Positions 43,426 to 52,300 are shown, counted from the stretch's first letter. The stretch is 64,000 nucleotides of DNA from Thermoleophilia bacterium (GCA_017882615.1 JADGPD010000005.1:1-64000); one strand, 5' to 3'. Numbers and translations: made by a program. The notes: generated from the sequence alone by a model not told the origin.

Positions 43426-44481
43426 ATGGCTAGCCTCGCCTGGCCGCTCTTGGCTCTCGTCTTCCTGGCGGGAGCGATCGCGACCTGGGTCGCCGGCACC
43501 AGCCTGGCCAAGAGCACCGATGCTCTCGACAATCGATTCGGCCTCGGCGACGCGATCGGCGGCATGGTCCTGCTCTCGATCGCAGGCACTCTGCCCGAGA
43601 TCGCGATCACGGTCTCGGCCGTCCTGCAGAAACACTACGGCCTGGCGGCCGGCAATCTGATCGGCGGCATCGCCATTCAGACGATGGTGCTGATCGTCTG
43701 CGACATCGCCGCCGGCCGCAAGAGTGCGCTCACCTATCTCGTCGGCTCGCTCATCCCGGTGCTGGAGGCACTGCTCGTAATCCTCGTGGTCTCGTTTGTG
43801 TTGATGGGCGCGCTGCTCAAGCAGTCGGTTGCGATCGGGCCCGTGAGCCCGGCCTCGATCGCCATCGTCATCGTCTGGTTCTGCGGCATCGTCGTCATCA
43901 ACCGCGTCAGGAAATCGCCGTCCTGGGAGGTGGTCGCACCGGGCAGCCGGCCTGGGCGCCCGCACCGCCGCGTTCCCCATCCGACGGAGCCGACGCCGCA
44001 CACGGGCACCTCTACTTTGCGGGTCATGCTCTACTTCCTGGCGGCCTGTCTCGTCACACTGGTCGCCGGCGTCTTCCTCCAGATCAGTGGTAGCGATCTC
44101 GCCGGCAGGGCCGGCATCAACGGTGTCATCTTCGGCGCAACTGTGCTTGCCTTGGCGACCGCGCTTCCCGAGATCAGCTCAGGAATCGGCGCCGTTCGCC
44201 TCGGCGATCACGGCCTCGCCATGGGCGACATCTTCGGTGGCAACGCCTTCCAGGTGTGCCTCTTTCTCGTTGCCGATCTCATTGCAGGAAAGGCGATCTT
44301 GCCACTGGCCGGACATCAGAACAGCTGGCTGGCGATGCTGGGAATCGGCCTGACGTCCGTTTACGCGGTCGGCATCATCTTCCGGCCCAAGCGATGTTAC
44401 GCGCGACTTGGCGCTGACTCGATCTTCGTGATCGTTCTGTTCGCGGTCGGAATCGCCGGGCTCGTAACGATCCATCACTAG
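43426..44481 (+). CDS. Sodium/calcium exchanger family antiporter
   Basis: 351 residues, about 10 membrane helices in two inverted halves joined by a His/Pro-rich cytoplasmic loop (residues 175-200). Each half carries an alpha-repeat: IAGTLPEIAITVSAVLQ with GLAAGNLIGG, and LATALPEISSGIGAVRLG with GLAMGDIFGGNAFQV. The usual acidic Glu of each alpha-repeat is present (LPE). Exchange of Na+ or H+ for Ca2+ or another divalent cation is expected. It stands alone. Confidence 0.85.
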   Translation: MASLAWPLLALVFLAGAIATWVAGTSLAKSTDALDNRFGLGDAIGGMVLLSIAGTLPEIAITVSAVLQKHYGLAAGNLIGGIAIQTMVLIVCDIAAGRKSALTYLVGSLIPVLEALLVILVVSFVLMGALLKQSVAIGPVSPASIAIVIVWFCGIVVINRVRKSPSWEVVAPGSRPGRPHRRVPHPTEPTPHTGTSTLRVMLYFLAACLVTLVAGVFLQISGSDLAGRAGINGVIFGATVLALATALPEISSGIGAVRLGDHGLAMGDIFGGNAFQVCLFLVADLIAGKAILPLAGHQNSWLAMLGIGLTSVYAVGIIFRPKRCYARLGADSIFVIVLFAVGIAGLVTIHH

Positions 44482-44501
44482 GAGATTCGGCGAGGCCGGG
44501 G

Positions 44502-44513
44502 GAGACAGGTCTC
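44502..44513. terminator. Short hairpin behind exchanger gene
   Basis: GAGAC/GTCTC with a 2-base centre, flanked by GGGG and GCCC that can extend the stem. Follows the exchanger stop by 20 bases; no T-run. Confidence 0.3.
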
Positions 44514-44525
44514 TGCCCTAGGCGT

Positions 44526-44553
44526 TTGAAATCTGCGGTTTCATTGGTACACT
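44526..44553 (+). promoter_or_regulatory. Candidate sigma-A-type promoter of cysK
   Basis: TTGAAA (44526-44531) and TACACT (44548-44553) with a 16-base spacer. Predicted transcription start is about 60 bases before the cysK ATG. A small inverted repeat (CTTC/GAAG around 44564-44578) follows within the leader. Confidence 0.5.
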
Positions 44554-44620
44554 TCGCAAAGCTACTTCAGAAAGTGAAGCAACTAGGGCGAAAGCCGAAT
44601 GAGCGCCCGGGAGGAGAAAG

Positions 44621-45553
44621 ATGAAGGTTGCGGATAACGTCACCGAGCTGATCGGTAACACGCCGCTCGTTCGCCTGCGCCGAATCTCCAAGGCGAGTGG
44701 CGCCAACGTGGTTGCAAAGCTCGAGTTCGCCAATCCCGGAGGCAGCGGCAAGGACAGAATCGGCCTGGCGATGATCGAGGCCGCCGAGCGCGACGGCAAG
44801 ATCGGGCCCGATACCGTCATCCTCGAGCCCACGAGTGGCAATACCGGCATCGCGCTGGCCCTTGTCTGCGCCGCGCGAGGCTACAAGTGCACGCTCGTCA
44901 TGCCCGAGACGATGAGCAAGGAGCGGCGCATGCTGCTGCGTGCCTACGGCGCCGACCTCGTGCTCACCGCGGGTAGCGAGGGCATGCCCGGCGCGATCGC
45001 GAAGGCCGAGGAGATGGCCGCCGCCGACGAGCACTACTTCGTTCCCCAGCAGTTCGAAAACCCTGCCAACCCCGAGGTTCACCGCCGCACGACCGCCGAG
45101 GAGATCTGGCGCGACACCGACGGCGAGGTGGACGTGATCGTTGCCGGGATCGGCACCGGCGGGACGATCACGGGCATCGGCGAGGTGATCAAGGAGCGCA
45201 AGCCGACCGCTCGCTGCGTCGGGGTCGAGCCGGACGGCTCGGCGATCCTTTCGGGCGGGCAGAGGGGTCCGCACGCGATTCAGGGCATCGGCCCCGGTTT
45301 CGTGCCAAAGGTGCTGAACACCGAGATCTACGACGAGATCGTGCGCGTGACGAACGACGACGCCTTTGCCAGCTCTCGCCGGATCGCGCGCGAGGAAGGC
45401 CTGCTGGTCGGGATCTCCTCCGGCGCCGCGATCTGGGCGGCCGAGCAAATCGCTCGCCGCGCCGAGAGCAGGGGCAAGACGATCGTCGTGATCGTTCCGT
45501 CGAACGGTGAGCGTTATCTGTCCACGGCGCTGTTCAGCGATCTGGCCGACTGA
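44621..45553 (+). CDS. cysK: Cysteine synthase A (O-acetylserine sulfhydrylase)
   Basis: PLP enzyme making cysteine from O-acetylserine and sulfide. 310 residues, usual length. PLP Lys is in [16 protein letters not shown] (the usual SxKDR motif), substrate loop [12 protein letters not shown], phosphate loop [12 protein letters not shown], and the C-terminal [17 protein letters not shown] precedes the ATG. cysE begins only 14 bases after the stop and completes the two-step pathway. Confidence 0.96.
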   Translation: MKVADNVTELIGNTPLVRLRRISKASGANVVAKLEFANPGGSGKDRIGLAMIEAAERDGKIGPDTVILEPTSGNTGIALALVCAARGYKCTLVMPETMSKERRMLLRAYGADLVLTAGSEGMPGAIAKAEEMAAADEHYFVPQQFENPANPEVHRRTTAEEIWRDTDGEVDVIVAGIGTGGTITGIGEVIKERKPTARCVGVEPDGSAILSGGQRGPHAIQGIGPGFVPKVLNTEIYDEIVRVTNDDAFASSRRIAREEGLLVGISSGAAIWAAEQIARRAESRGKTIVVIVPSNGERYLSTALFSDLAD

Positions 45554-45567
45554 GGGAGGTGACCGGC

Positions 45568-46275
45568 GTGCTGAAGAAGATGAGACATGACATTCGAGCG
45601 GTCAAGGAGCGCGATCCGGCCGCCCGCAACTGGCTCGAGATCGTGTTCTGCTATCCGGGGCTGTGGGCTGTCTGGTGGCACAGAGTGGCCCACGTGCTCT
45701 GGCGCTGGCATCTCAAGCTCCTGGCTCGCTGGATCTCTCAGCTCGCGCGGGCGCTGACCGGTATCGAGATTCACCCGGGTGCGACGATCGGCCCAGGGCT
45801 CTTCATCGATCACGGGATGGGCGTCGTGATCGGCGAGACGGCCGAGCTCGGAGCCGAGGTGACTCTGTATCAGGGCGTGACTCTCGGTGGCACGAGCCTC
45901 GAAAAGGGCAAGCGCCACCCGACGCTCGGCGACGGGGTCGTGGTCGGAGCGGGCGCCAAAGTGCTCGGCGCGATCACCATCGGCGAGTACAGCCGGGTGG
46001 GAGCCAACGCCGTCGTCGTCAAGCCGGTGCCTTGCTGCGCAGTCGTGGTCGGCGTGCCAGGCGAGATCGTGACCTCGAAGAGCGCCGCGCCCAAGCGCGT
46101 TTCGCCCAACCTGGAGCACGATCAGCTTCCGGATGTGCTCGGGGACGCGGTCGCCGATCTGGTCGCACGGGTCGACGAGCTCGAGCGCAGGGTGGAGGGC
46201 GGAGCACCTCATCACGAGCTTGCCTTCACTCCGGGCGGCGGCGTCTGGCACGAAAGCGAAGACCCGTCGATCTGA
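45568..46275 (+). CDS. cysE: Serine O-acetyltransferase
   Basis: Acetylates serine to O-acetylserine, the substrate of CysK. 235 residues from the GTG at 45568, chosen because GGGAGG lies eight bases upstream (a GTG nine bases earlier overlaps that site). Left-handed beta-helix hexapeptide repeats with the catalytic His in [18 protein letters not shown], then [20 protein letters not shown]. The roughly 60-residue C-terminal extension ends WHESEDPSI; the last residue is Ile, as in SATs whose tail inserts into CysK. Co-transcribed with cysK. Confidence 0.94.
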   Translation: MLKKMRHDIRAVKERDPAARNWLEIVFCYPGLWAVWWHRVAHVLWRWHLKLLARWISQLARALTGIEIHPGATIGPGLFIDHGMGVVIGETAELGAEVTLYQGVTLGGTSLEKGKRHPTLGDGVVVGAGAKVLGAITIGEYSRVGANAVVVKPVPCCAVVVGVPGEIVTSKSAAPKRVSPNLEHDQLPDVLGDAVADLVARVDELERRVEGGAPHHELAFTPGGGVWHESEDPSI

Positions 46276-46309
46276 TTACGAAGCAAGCTCGGCGGGAATT
46301 AGTGGCCGA

Positions 46310-46342
46310 GGCCGACCGTTTTCAGGTTCGGCCCACTTTTTT
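46310..46342 (+). terminator. Intrinsic terminator behind cysE
   Basis: GGCCGA/TCGGCC stem (46310-46315, 46328-46333), extendable by CC/GG with one bulge, then TTTTTT at 46337-46342. It ends 16 bases before the next ATG, so it could also act as an attenuator for the VOC gene. Confidence 0.7.
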
Positions 46343-46358
46343 ACTCGGAGAGGACGGG

Positions 46359-47285
46359 ATGAGGCTCGAGGGGATCCACCACGTCACCGCGATAACCGGC
46401 GACGCTAGACGCAACCTCGATTTCTATGTGCGAGTACTCGGGTTGAGGCTCGTGAAGAGGAGCGTCAACCAGGATGTCCCGAGCATCCTCCAGCTCTATT
46501 ACGGCTCGGAGAATGGCGCGCCGGGTGCCATTCTTGCTTTTTACGAATACCCGGGCATCCAGGTCGGGCGCGCGGGCGCCGGCATGATTCACCGGCTCAG
46601 CTGGCGGATCGGCTCGGAACGAGCGCTTGCATTCTGGGCGCGGCGTCTCAGCGGCGAGGGCGTAGAGCACGAGCGTCACGGCGCGCACCTACGCTTTCGC
46701 GATCCCGAAGGTCTGGAGCTGGAGCTGGTCGTGGTCGAGACCGACGACGAGCCGCTGACCGCGTCTCATCCCGATATTCCCGACGGGCTGGCTTTGCAGG
46801 GCTTCGACTCCGTGCGCGCCTTCGCCCGCGATCCCGAGCGAAGTCGCGCACTGCTGGAGGGGACTCTCGGTTTTGAGCGTCGTAGCGATGCGGTCTGGGA
46901 TACGCGGGGCTCGGGGCGGGGCGGTCGCTACGCCTACGACAGCGCTCCGGTCAAGCCCGGAATTCAGGGGTCCGGCACGGTGCACCATGTCGCCTGGGCG
47001 GCTGCCGAGGACGATCAGGAACACTGGCACGCGGCGCTGGTCGAGGCCGGCTCGGGGGCGACGCCGGTCATCGATCGCTACTGGTTCCGCTCAACCTACT
47101 TCCGCGAGCCGAGCGGTGTTCTGTTCGAGATCACGACCACCGGCCCGGGCTTCGCACTAGACGAGCCCGTCGAACGTCTGGGCGAGCGACTCGCGCTGCC
47201 GCCCGCGCTCGAGCATCTGCGCGGGGAGCTCGAAGCCGGTTTTACTCCGCTCTCCAACCCGCGCACAAGCTGGGCCAGACACTGA
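46359..47285 (+). CDS. VOC-family dioxygenase-like protein (two glyoxalase folds)
   Basis: 308 residues with two vicinal-oxygen-chelate modules. The first starts GIHHVTAITGDARRNLDFYV (metal His), the second has TVHHVAWAAAEDDQEHW and the C-terminal metal Glu in PSGVLFEITTTGPGF. The layout matches the MhqO/ring-cleaving dioxygenase subgroup that acts on hydroquinones or catechols. Start ATG with GGAGAGGA upstream. It immediately follows an intrinsic terminator, so its own promoter or read-through is needed. Confidence 0.85.
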   Translation: MRLEGIHHVTAITGDARRNLDFYVRVLGLRLVKRSVNQDVPSILQLYYGSENGAPGAILAFYEYPGIQVGRAGAGMIHRLSWRIGSERALAFWARRLSGEGVEHERHGAHLRFRDPEGLELELVVVETDDEPLTASHPDIPDGLALQGFDSVRAFARDPERSRALLEGTLGFERRSDAVWDTRGSGRGGRYAYDSAPVKPGIQGSGTVHHVAWAAAEDDQEHWHAALVEAGSGATPVIDRYWFRSTYFREPSGVLFEITTTGPGFALDEPVERLGERLALPPALEHLRGELEAGFTPLSNPRTSWARH

Positions 47286-47293
47286 GAGCAGGG

Positions 47294-48286
47294 CTAGGCC
47301 GGATCGCGTCGCGATCGGGTCCGCAAAGACTCGATTCCGAAGCCGAGATCCTCGGCCAGCTCTTCGAGCAGACCGACGGTACGCCGGGCGAAGGCATGGG
47401 CTCGATCGGCGTAGATAGTGAGAACGGCGAACACGTTGCCATCGGATAAGCGCAGCGGGATCGCAATGCTCGAGCGATATCCGCGCTGGTAGGCGCGTGC
47501 CCGCCACGGCTGTCCGGTCGGGTCGCTGGCATAGTCGTCCAGGACGACGGTTTCGCCCGTGCGCGCCGCCGTTCCCGTTGGGCCTCGTCCGCGCTCGCTG
47601 TCGGCCCAGGTGATGTTCGCGCTACTCAGATATCCGTCTTCGACTCCGCTCCAGGCGACGGGGCGGACAGCCTTGCTCTCGTCGCGCTCGACCAGGCCGA
47701 TCCAGGCCATCAGGTATCCGCCCGAGTTGCAGACGATACGACAGATGTCGCGCAGGAGCCTTTCCTCGCTGGTCGCCCATAGCGTCGCTCGGGCGCACTC
47801 CCGGCTGGCGATCAGCTCGCGGTTCAGGCGAAGCAGCGTCTCCTCTGCCAGCTTGTAGCGGCTGACGTCGATGTTGCAAGCCGCGCGACCCAGGTAGCGA
47901 CCGCCCGAATCGGTCATCGCAGTGCACGTATGTGCGATCCAGTGCTCGCTGCCGTCTCGCGCGACGATGCGGAACTCGATCTCGCCTTCGACGGGCTGTT
48001 CGGTCGTGTGGGCGTGCGCGACGTGTTGCTCGAAGCGCGGCCTGTCGTCGGGATGAACGATCCGTTCCATCAACTTTGGGTCGGCAAGGAACTCATCTTC
48101 GCTGTAGCCGCTCAAGCGCTTGCAGGCGGGGGAGACCTGCACGACCACGCCCTGCGAATCCAGGCGGTATTCCCAACCCAGAGTCGAGCCGGCGCCCTGA
48201 GAAGCGGGCGCCGCCTGAGCGGTCGCGCCGCGCTGACGCGGCGTTGGATTCTTCTTGGCGGGGCCGCGTTTCCGTTCGACCGTCAC
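47294..48286 (-). CDS. PAS-GAF sensor protein without output domain
   Basis: 330 residues. Disordered N-terminus (about 35), a PAS domain with PAC (LGWEYRLDSQGVVVQVSPAC to NIDVSRYKLAEE), a short helix, and a GAF domain (about 165-320). The GAF domain contains GGYLMAWIGLVERDES and WADSERGRGPTGTAARTGET, typical of GAF modules in histidine kinases and diguanylate cyclases. No catalytic domain follows, so it may be a truncated relative of such proteins or a partner-dependent sensor. Convergent with the VOC gene (8-base gap). Confidence 0.78.
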   Translation of the reverse strand: MTVERKRGPAKKNPTPRQRGATAQAAPASQGAGSTLGWEYRLDSQGVVVQVSPACKRLSGYSEDEFLADPKLMERIVHPDDRPRFEQHVAHAHTTEQPVEGEIEFRIVARDGSEHWIAHTCTAMTDSGGRYLGRAACNIDVSRYKLAEETLLRLNRELIASRECARATLWATSEERLLRDICRIVCNSGGYLMAWIGLVERDESKAVRPVAWSGVEDGYLSSANITWADSERGRGPTGTAARTGETVVLDDYASDPTGQPWRARAYQRGYRSSIAIPLRLSDGNVFAVLTIYADRAHAFARRTVGLLEELAEDLGFGIESLRTRSRRDPA

Positions 48287-48345
48287 AGAGCGAAGATCTT
48301 ATGGGTTTACCGACCCCCGGGGCATCGGGGCTCTCGTCGGCAGGT

Positions 48346-48374
48346 TTGACAAGCGACGTTACGCGATATATCGT
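48346..48374 (+). promoter_or_regulatory. Promoter and overlapping palindrome of the padR gene
   Basis: TTGACA (48346-48351), 17-base spacer, TATCGT (48369-48374). The perfect palindrome CGATATATCG (48364-48373) overlaps the -10, the expected place for autorepression by the PadR product encoded 41 bases downstream. Confidence 0.55.
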
Positions 48375-48414
48375 TATACACCGTAATACTAACGCTAACG
48401 AAGGAGTTGCTTTG

Positions 48415-49008
48415 ATGCACGAAGATCATTCTGAAGGCGCGCACAGCGCGAGACATCATCGGCGTCGGCGCGAACTGCACCGAGAGGCTTACGCGCACCA
48501 CTTCGCCGGACCGCCGTTCGGGGGCCACAGCCATAGAGGCAGGCACCGAGGTCACAAGGCACGCCGTGGAGACATCCGGACCGCCGCGCTCTTGCTTCTG
48601 GCCGAGCAGCCGCGTAACGGCTATCAGATCATGCAAGAGGTGAAGGAGCGAAGCGAGGGAGTCTGGCGTCCCAGCCCCGGCTCGGTCTATCCCACGCTGC
48701 AACAGTTGGAAGACGAGGGTCTGGTGCGTTCGCAGGAGAGCGAGGGCCAGCGTCTACTCGAGTTGACCGAAAGCGGGCGGGCCTTACTGGACGCACGGGC
48801 CAAGGATGCGGCTCCTCCCTGGGAGGAGATGGCGGGCGGGGTCGGCGAGCAAGCGCTCGAGCTTGGCTCGCTGGTTCGCCAGATCGGGCTCGCCGCCATG
48901 CAGGTCATGCAGGCCGGAAGCGACGCACAGGTCGAAGAGGCCCGCAAGCTCCTCACCGACACTCGCCGCTCGCTCTACCGGATTCTTGCCGAAGGCGATG
49001 AGAACTGA
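48415..49008 (+). CDS. PadR-family regulator with His-rich N-terminus
   Basis: 197 residues. The first 50 are rich in His and Arg (HSARHHRRRRELHREAYAHH, GGHSHRGRHRGHKARRG), suggesting metal or nucleic-acid contact. The PadR winged helix follows (RTAALLLLAEQPRNGYQIMQ, SPGSVYPTLQQLEDEGLV, LLELTESGRALL) and then a C-terminal dimerisation helix. AAGGAG precedes the ATG by eight bases. No transporter is adjacent; the only visible target is its own promoter. Confidence 0.88.
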   Translation: MHEDHSEGAHSARHHRRRRELHREAYAHHFAGPPFGGHSHRGRHRGHKARRGDIRTAALLLLAEQPRNGYQIMQEVKERSEGVWRPSPGSVYPTLQQLEDEGLVRSQESEGQRLLELTESGRALLDARAKDAAPPWEEMAGGVGEQALELGSLVRQIGLAAMQVMQAGSDAQVEEARKLLTDTRRSLYRILAEGDEN

Positions 49009-49114
49009 AACGTCGGAGCTGCCGCGCTTGCTCGAGCTGATCGCTTGTGAGCGCGGCAGGGCCGGCGGCCGTCCCTTCTCATTGCCGTCGACGGTCGCTC
49101 CGGCGCCGGCCTTG

Positions 49115-49741
49115 TCAAGCGACTGGCCGGGCCAGCAGCTCGCGTAGCGCGGTCTTCGGGTCGCCGTCGAGCGGCGGCCCGTGATCGAGGCAAAGGATCG
49201 AGAAGGGAAGGTCGAGCAAACGCTCGACGCTCCTCTGCGTCTCGGCCGGATCCTCGTGATACTCGAACGGGATGAAGTCGAGACCCCGCTCGGGGTCGTT
49301 GGAGATGAGATCCGAGCAGAAGAGAATCCCCGGCGCCGACTCGAGCAGGAACGAGTAGTGCGGCCACTCGGGCCCGGGCGTACGTATGGCCTTCAAATCG
49401 CCCGGAAGCACGTCGCCTTCCGCGTAGCGGCGGTCAGGCTCCTCGTCGGCGGCGCTCGCGTCCTCGGGCAGCCAGACCTCGATTCCGAACTGCTCGCGGT
49501 AGTGCCAGGCCGAGCGCTGGTGGCAGCGCGCCGTCAAAAGGATCGCCTGCGGCTCGGGCAGCATCGTCAGCGCCTCGTCGCTCAGCCGGACCGGGTCGAC
49601 GAACACGCAGCCCTCGCCGTTCGTCGCCACCGCGTGCGAGCTGGAGATCGCGCCGCCGATCGCGCTGTTGTGAATGCGCCAGTGATAGATGCCGTGCGTC
49701 ACCCTCTCGACCTTCTCCGCGATCTCGCGTGGCTCTGTCAT
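49115..49741 (-). CDS. Metallo-beta-lactamase-fold protein with altered metal motif
   Basis: 208 residues. Fold marks are present: GCVFVDPVRLSDEALTML early, and the late His in CLDHGPPLDGDP. The HxHxDH zinc motif is replaced by TARCHQRSAWHYREQFG, which keeps only scattered His. Zinc binding is therefore doubtful or uses other ligands; a lactonase or hydrolase role cannot be assumed. ATG with GAGGAGAG upstream. Divergent from the next SDR gene by about 140 bases. Confidence 0.75.
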   Translation of the reverse strand: MTEPREIAEKVERVTHGIYHWRIHNSAIGGAISSSHAVATNGEGCVFVDPVRLSDEALTMLPEPQAILLTARCHQRSAWHYREQFGIEVWLPEDASAADEEPDRRYAEGDVLPGDLKAIRTPGPEWPHYSFLLESAPGILFCSDLISNDPERGLDFIPFEYHEDPAETQRSVERLLDLPFSILCLDHGPPLDGDPKTALRELLARPVA

Positions 49742-49883
49742 CGCTCTCTCCTCGCTCGTCGTTCTACTCGCAGGATTTCACCCCTGGCCGGCTTCTGAAA
49801 CAGGACAAGGTTTCTGCGCCCGCTCGGAGGAAAAGGAAGAATGCGAACAGGTGCTCCAGGCGGCGACGACAGGGAGGGATGAA

Positions 49884-50648
49884 GTGGGCGAAAGACTCGA
49901 GGGCACGGTAGCGCTGGTGACGGGGGCGAGCAGCGGTATCGGTGAGGCGGCGGCGCGCCTGCTGGCCGAGCGGGGCGCCGCGGTCGCAATCGCCGCCCGG
50001 CGCAGGGACAGGCTCGAGCAACTCGCGGCCGAGATCGAGAGCAAGGGCGGGCGGGCACTGGTGATCCAAGCCGACGTGACCGACCGCGAGCAGGCGATCG
50101 CCGCCGTCGAGCGAACCGCCGCCGAACTGGGTCGGCTCGACATCCTCGTCAACAATGCGGGCGTGATGCTGCTCGGGCCCGCGCTGGACGCGCCGCTGGA
50201 GGAGTGGGAACGCACGGTCGATCTCAACGTGAAGGGCCTCCTGTACTGCACATATGCGGCGCTGCCACATCTGCTGGCCGCCGCGGAGACCGAGCCGCGC
50301 AAGCTGGCCGACCTCGTCAACATCAGCTCGGTGGCTGGACGCAAAGCCAACGCCGGCTCCGGTATCTACAACCTGAGCAAGTTCGGCGTGGGCGCCTTCA
50401 GCGAGTCGCTGCGCATGGAGCTGGCCAAGCGGCATGTGCGCGTGTCGTTGGTCGAGCCGGGCTTCGTCAAGACCGAACTGTCGAATCACATCCGCGCTGA
50501 GCTGCGCGAAGCGGCGAGGCAGCGCTACGTCGGCGTCGAGATGCTGGAGGCCGAAGACATCGCCGATGCGATCGTCTACGTGGTCACGCGGCCGCGGCGC
50601 ATGGCCGTGAACGAGGTGCTCGTGCGCCCGACCGAGCAGGAGTTTTGA
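49884..50648 (+). CDS. Classical short-chain dehydrogenase
   Basis: 254 residues from the GTG that follows GGGAGG by six bases. Cofactor motif VTGASSGIGEAAARLLAERG, adenine loop ADVTDR, NNAGVMLLGPAL, Ser in NISSVAGRKANAG, catalytic YNLSKFGVGAFSESLRMELA. Arg after the first strand (AARRRDRLEQLA) suggests NADP preference. Close to the clavaldehyde-dehydrogenase/YdfG branch. Substrate unknown. Confidence 0.9.
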   Translation: MGERLEGTVALVTGASSGIGEAAARLLAERGAAVAIAARRRDRLEQLAAEIESKGGRALVIQADVTDREQAIAAVERTAAELGRLDILVNNAGVMLLGPALDAPLEEWERTVDLNVKGLLYCTYAALPHLLAAAETEPRKLADLVNISSVAGRKANAGSGIYNLSKFGVGAFSESLRMELAKRHVRVSLVEPGFVKTELSNHIRAELREAARQRYVGVEMLEAEDIADAIVYVVTRPRRMAVNEVLVRPTEQEF

Positions 50649-50741
50649 GCGAGCGCATGGACGATCTCGGGAGGCAAGGCTGGCGCGGGAACGAGATCAT
50701 CGCGCTCCCGGCGCCGGCCTTACCTGACCGCACGGCGGCGA

Positions 50742-50819
50742 TTACCAGCCGCGATAGAAGCCGAACAGTGTCGCTAGCGTTGCGAATCCTGCGGCTAGCA
50801 TGGTGAGACGTACGCGCAT
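50742..50819 (-). CDS. 25-residue hydrophobic microprotein
   Basis: ATG-initiated frame of 25 codons with an unusually good ribosome binding site (GAGAGGAGGTG, seven bases from AGGAGG to the ATG). The product has a basic N-terminus (MRVRLT), a hydrophobic core (MLAAGFATLATLFGF) and the tail YRGW. It therefore looks like a single membrane helix or a signal-type peptide without a mature part. It is divergent from an XRE-TPR regulator whose start is 122 bases away. Too short for family assignment; the start signal and neighbour are the evidence. The 93 bases between it and the SDR stop hold nothing I recognise. Confidence 0.55.
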   Translation of the reverse strand: MRVRLTMLAAGFATLATLFGFYRGW

Positions 50820-50866
50820 CGATGCACCTCCTCTCGCGTGGTGGCGCTGGACGAAGATGCGAGAAG

Positions 50867-50932
50867 CGTTGCACCGTCTTTGTCACGCGGCAACTACTTG
50901 TCGTTGCACTGACTCCTGACAATGACCAGAAT
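50867..50932 (+). promoter_or_regulatory. Divergent promoter region with repeated CGTTGCAC
   Basis: CGTTGCAC occurs directly repeated at 50867-50874 and 50902-50909, with an inverted GGCAAC between (50889-50894). The second copy contains TTGCAC, which has CAGAAT 17 bases downstream (50927-50932), a plausible promoter for the XRE gene with almost no leader. The repeats are candidate XRE binding sites. Confidence 0.4.
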
Positions 50933-50941
50933 ACAGAGCAC

Positions 50942-52261
50942 ATGACGAAAAAGAATGACGGCGTCGAGAACGAAACCGTCGGCGAACGAGTCCGCCGGTT
51001 GCGGAAAGCGCGCCGTCTCACCCAGGTCGACCTCTCCGGCCCAGGCGTCACGAACGCCCACGTCTCGCGGATCGAGACGGGCGCCAGGCGACCGTCGCTA
51101 GGGGCGCTACGTCACATCGCACGCAAGCTCGGCGTCCCGGTCGAATACCTCGAGCAGGGCATCGATGTCACGACACGCGAGGAGCTCGAGCTCACTCTCG
51201 CCGATCTCGAGCTTCGTGTCCGCCTCGAGGCCAACACGAAGTCGGTCGAGCGGGACACGAAAGCGCTCATCGTCCGTGCTCAGAGCGAAGGCGAGCCCGA
51301 CATCGTGGCCAGGGCGCGGGCGGCGCTCGGAATGGCCGCTGCGACTTCGGGTCGACTCGCGGACGCGATTCGCGAGCTCGAAGCTGCTGTTGAGCACCCG
51401 CTCATCCGGCCGGAACTGTTCCCCGACGTCTATACGACTCTGATCGCCAGCTACCGCCAATCGGGGCGCTCCGAAGAAGCCGTCGTTGCCTGCGAGCGAA
51501 CGCTCGCTCAGGTAGCGCCCGAAAACGGACAGCTTCGGATGCTGCTCGCGACGCACCTGAGCCACGCGCTCTCAGACCTCGGTGAGCTCGAGCGCGCGAA
51601 GGTCGCACTCGAGGAGTACGGGGACTTCGAACAGAGTGATCCCTACGCGCAGGCACGCATGCACTGGTCGCTCGCCCGCGTCGCCGCGATGCAGAACGAG
51701 CGCCGTCTCGCGCTACGACACATGAGGCAGGCGATCACGCTACTTCGAGGCACCGAGGACACGATTCGGCTCGCGGGAGCCCACCTCGTCTGCGCTCAGA
51801 TACTCCTCTGGGGTGGAACGACGGCGGGCGTCGAAAAGCATCTCGGGGCTGCGCGAGCTCTCCTGCCGGCCCACGCCGAAGCCGGCGATCGCGGTACGCT
51901 CCGCGGGCTCGAAGCGCTACTCGCTGCTCGGAATCGCTGCTTCGAAGAAGCTCGGCAGGCCGCCGAGGAGGCGCTGCTACTGATGCCCGAGCACACGCCC
52001 GAAATCGCGCCCGCGCTTTATGCCAAGGCGCTTGCAGCAGCAGGAGAAGGGGACTACGAGATCGCCGACGAGGCCTTCAAGAGCGTCCTCGAGCTCGCGA
52101 AACGCAGCGAGCTTTGGCAGGAAGCAGCCCTTATCGCTCGCGATTGGTCGGACATGCTTCGCTGGGCCGGCCGACCGTATGAGTCGGATCGAGCAACACG
52201 TGATGCCGACAGGTACGCAAGCGAGGCCCGGAATCGGGCGCGCCGGACTAGCACCGCGTAA
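50942..52261 (+). CDS. XRE-family regulator with C-terminal TPR repeats
   Basis: 439 residues. Helix-turn-helix of the lambda-repressor type at about 12-70 (VGERVRRLRKARRLTQVDLS, VSRIETGARRPSLGALRHIA). About 340 residues of TPR-like helical pairs follow (ADAIRELEAAV, SEEAVVACERTLAQVAPENG, RLALRHMRQAITLLRG, CFEEARQAAEEALLLMPEHT). This HTH-TPR build resembles peptide-sensing RRNPP regulators and also many actinobacterial XRE-TPR proteins of unknown ligand. ATG 50942 chosen; the longer frame has no functional N-terminus. The divergent microprotein gene is its closest neighbour. Confidence 0.85.
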   Translation: MTKKNDGVENETVGERVRRLRKARRLTQVDLSGPGVTNAHVSRIETGARRPSLGALRHIARKLGVPVEYLEQGIDVTTREELELTLADLELRVRLEANTKSVERDTKALIVRAQSEGEPDIVARARAALGMAAATSGRLADAIRELEAAVEHPLIRPELFPDVYTTLIASYRQSGRSEEAVVACERTLAQVAPENGQLRMLLATHLSHALSDLGELERAKVALEEYGDFEQSDPYAQARMHWSLARVAAMQNERRLALRHMRQAITLLRGTEDTIRLAGAHLVCAQILLWGGTTAGVEKHLGAARALLPAHAEAGDRGTLRGLEALLAARNRCFEEARQAAEEALLLMPEHTPEIAPALYAKALAAAGEGDYEIADEAFKSVLELAKRSELWQEAALIARDWSDMLRWAGRPYESDRATRDADRYASEARNRARRTSTA

Positions 52262-52300
52262 AGCCGCGCCTGGCTCGAGCGCGCCTGGCGCCCAGGCAAA

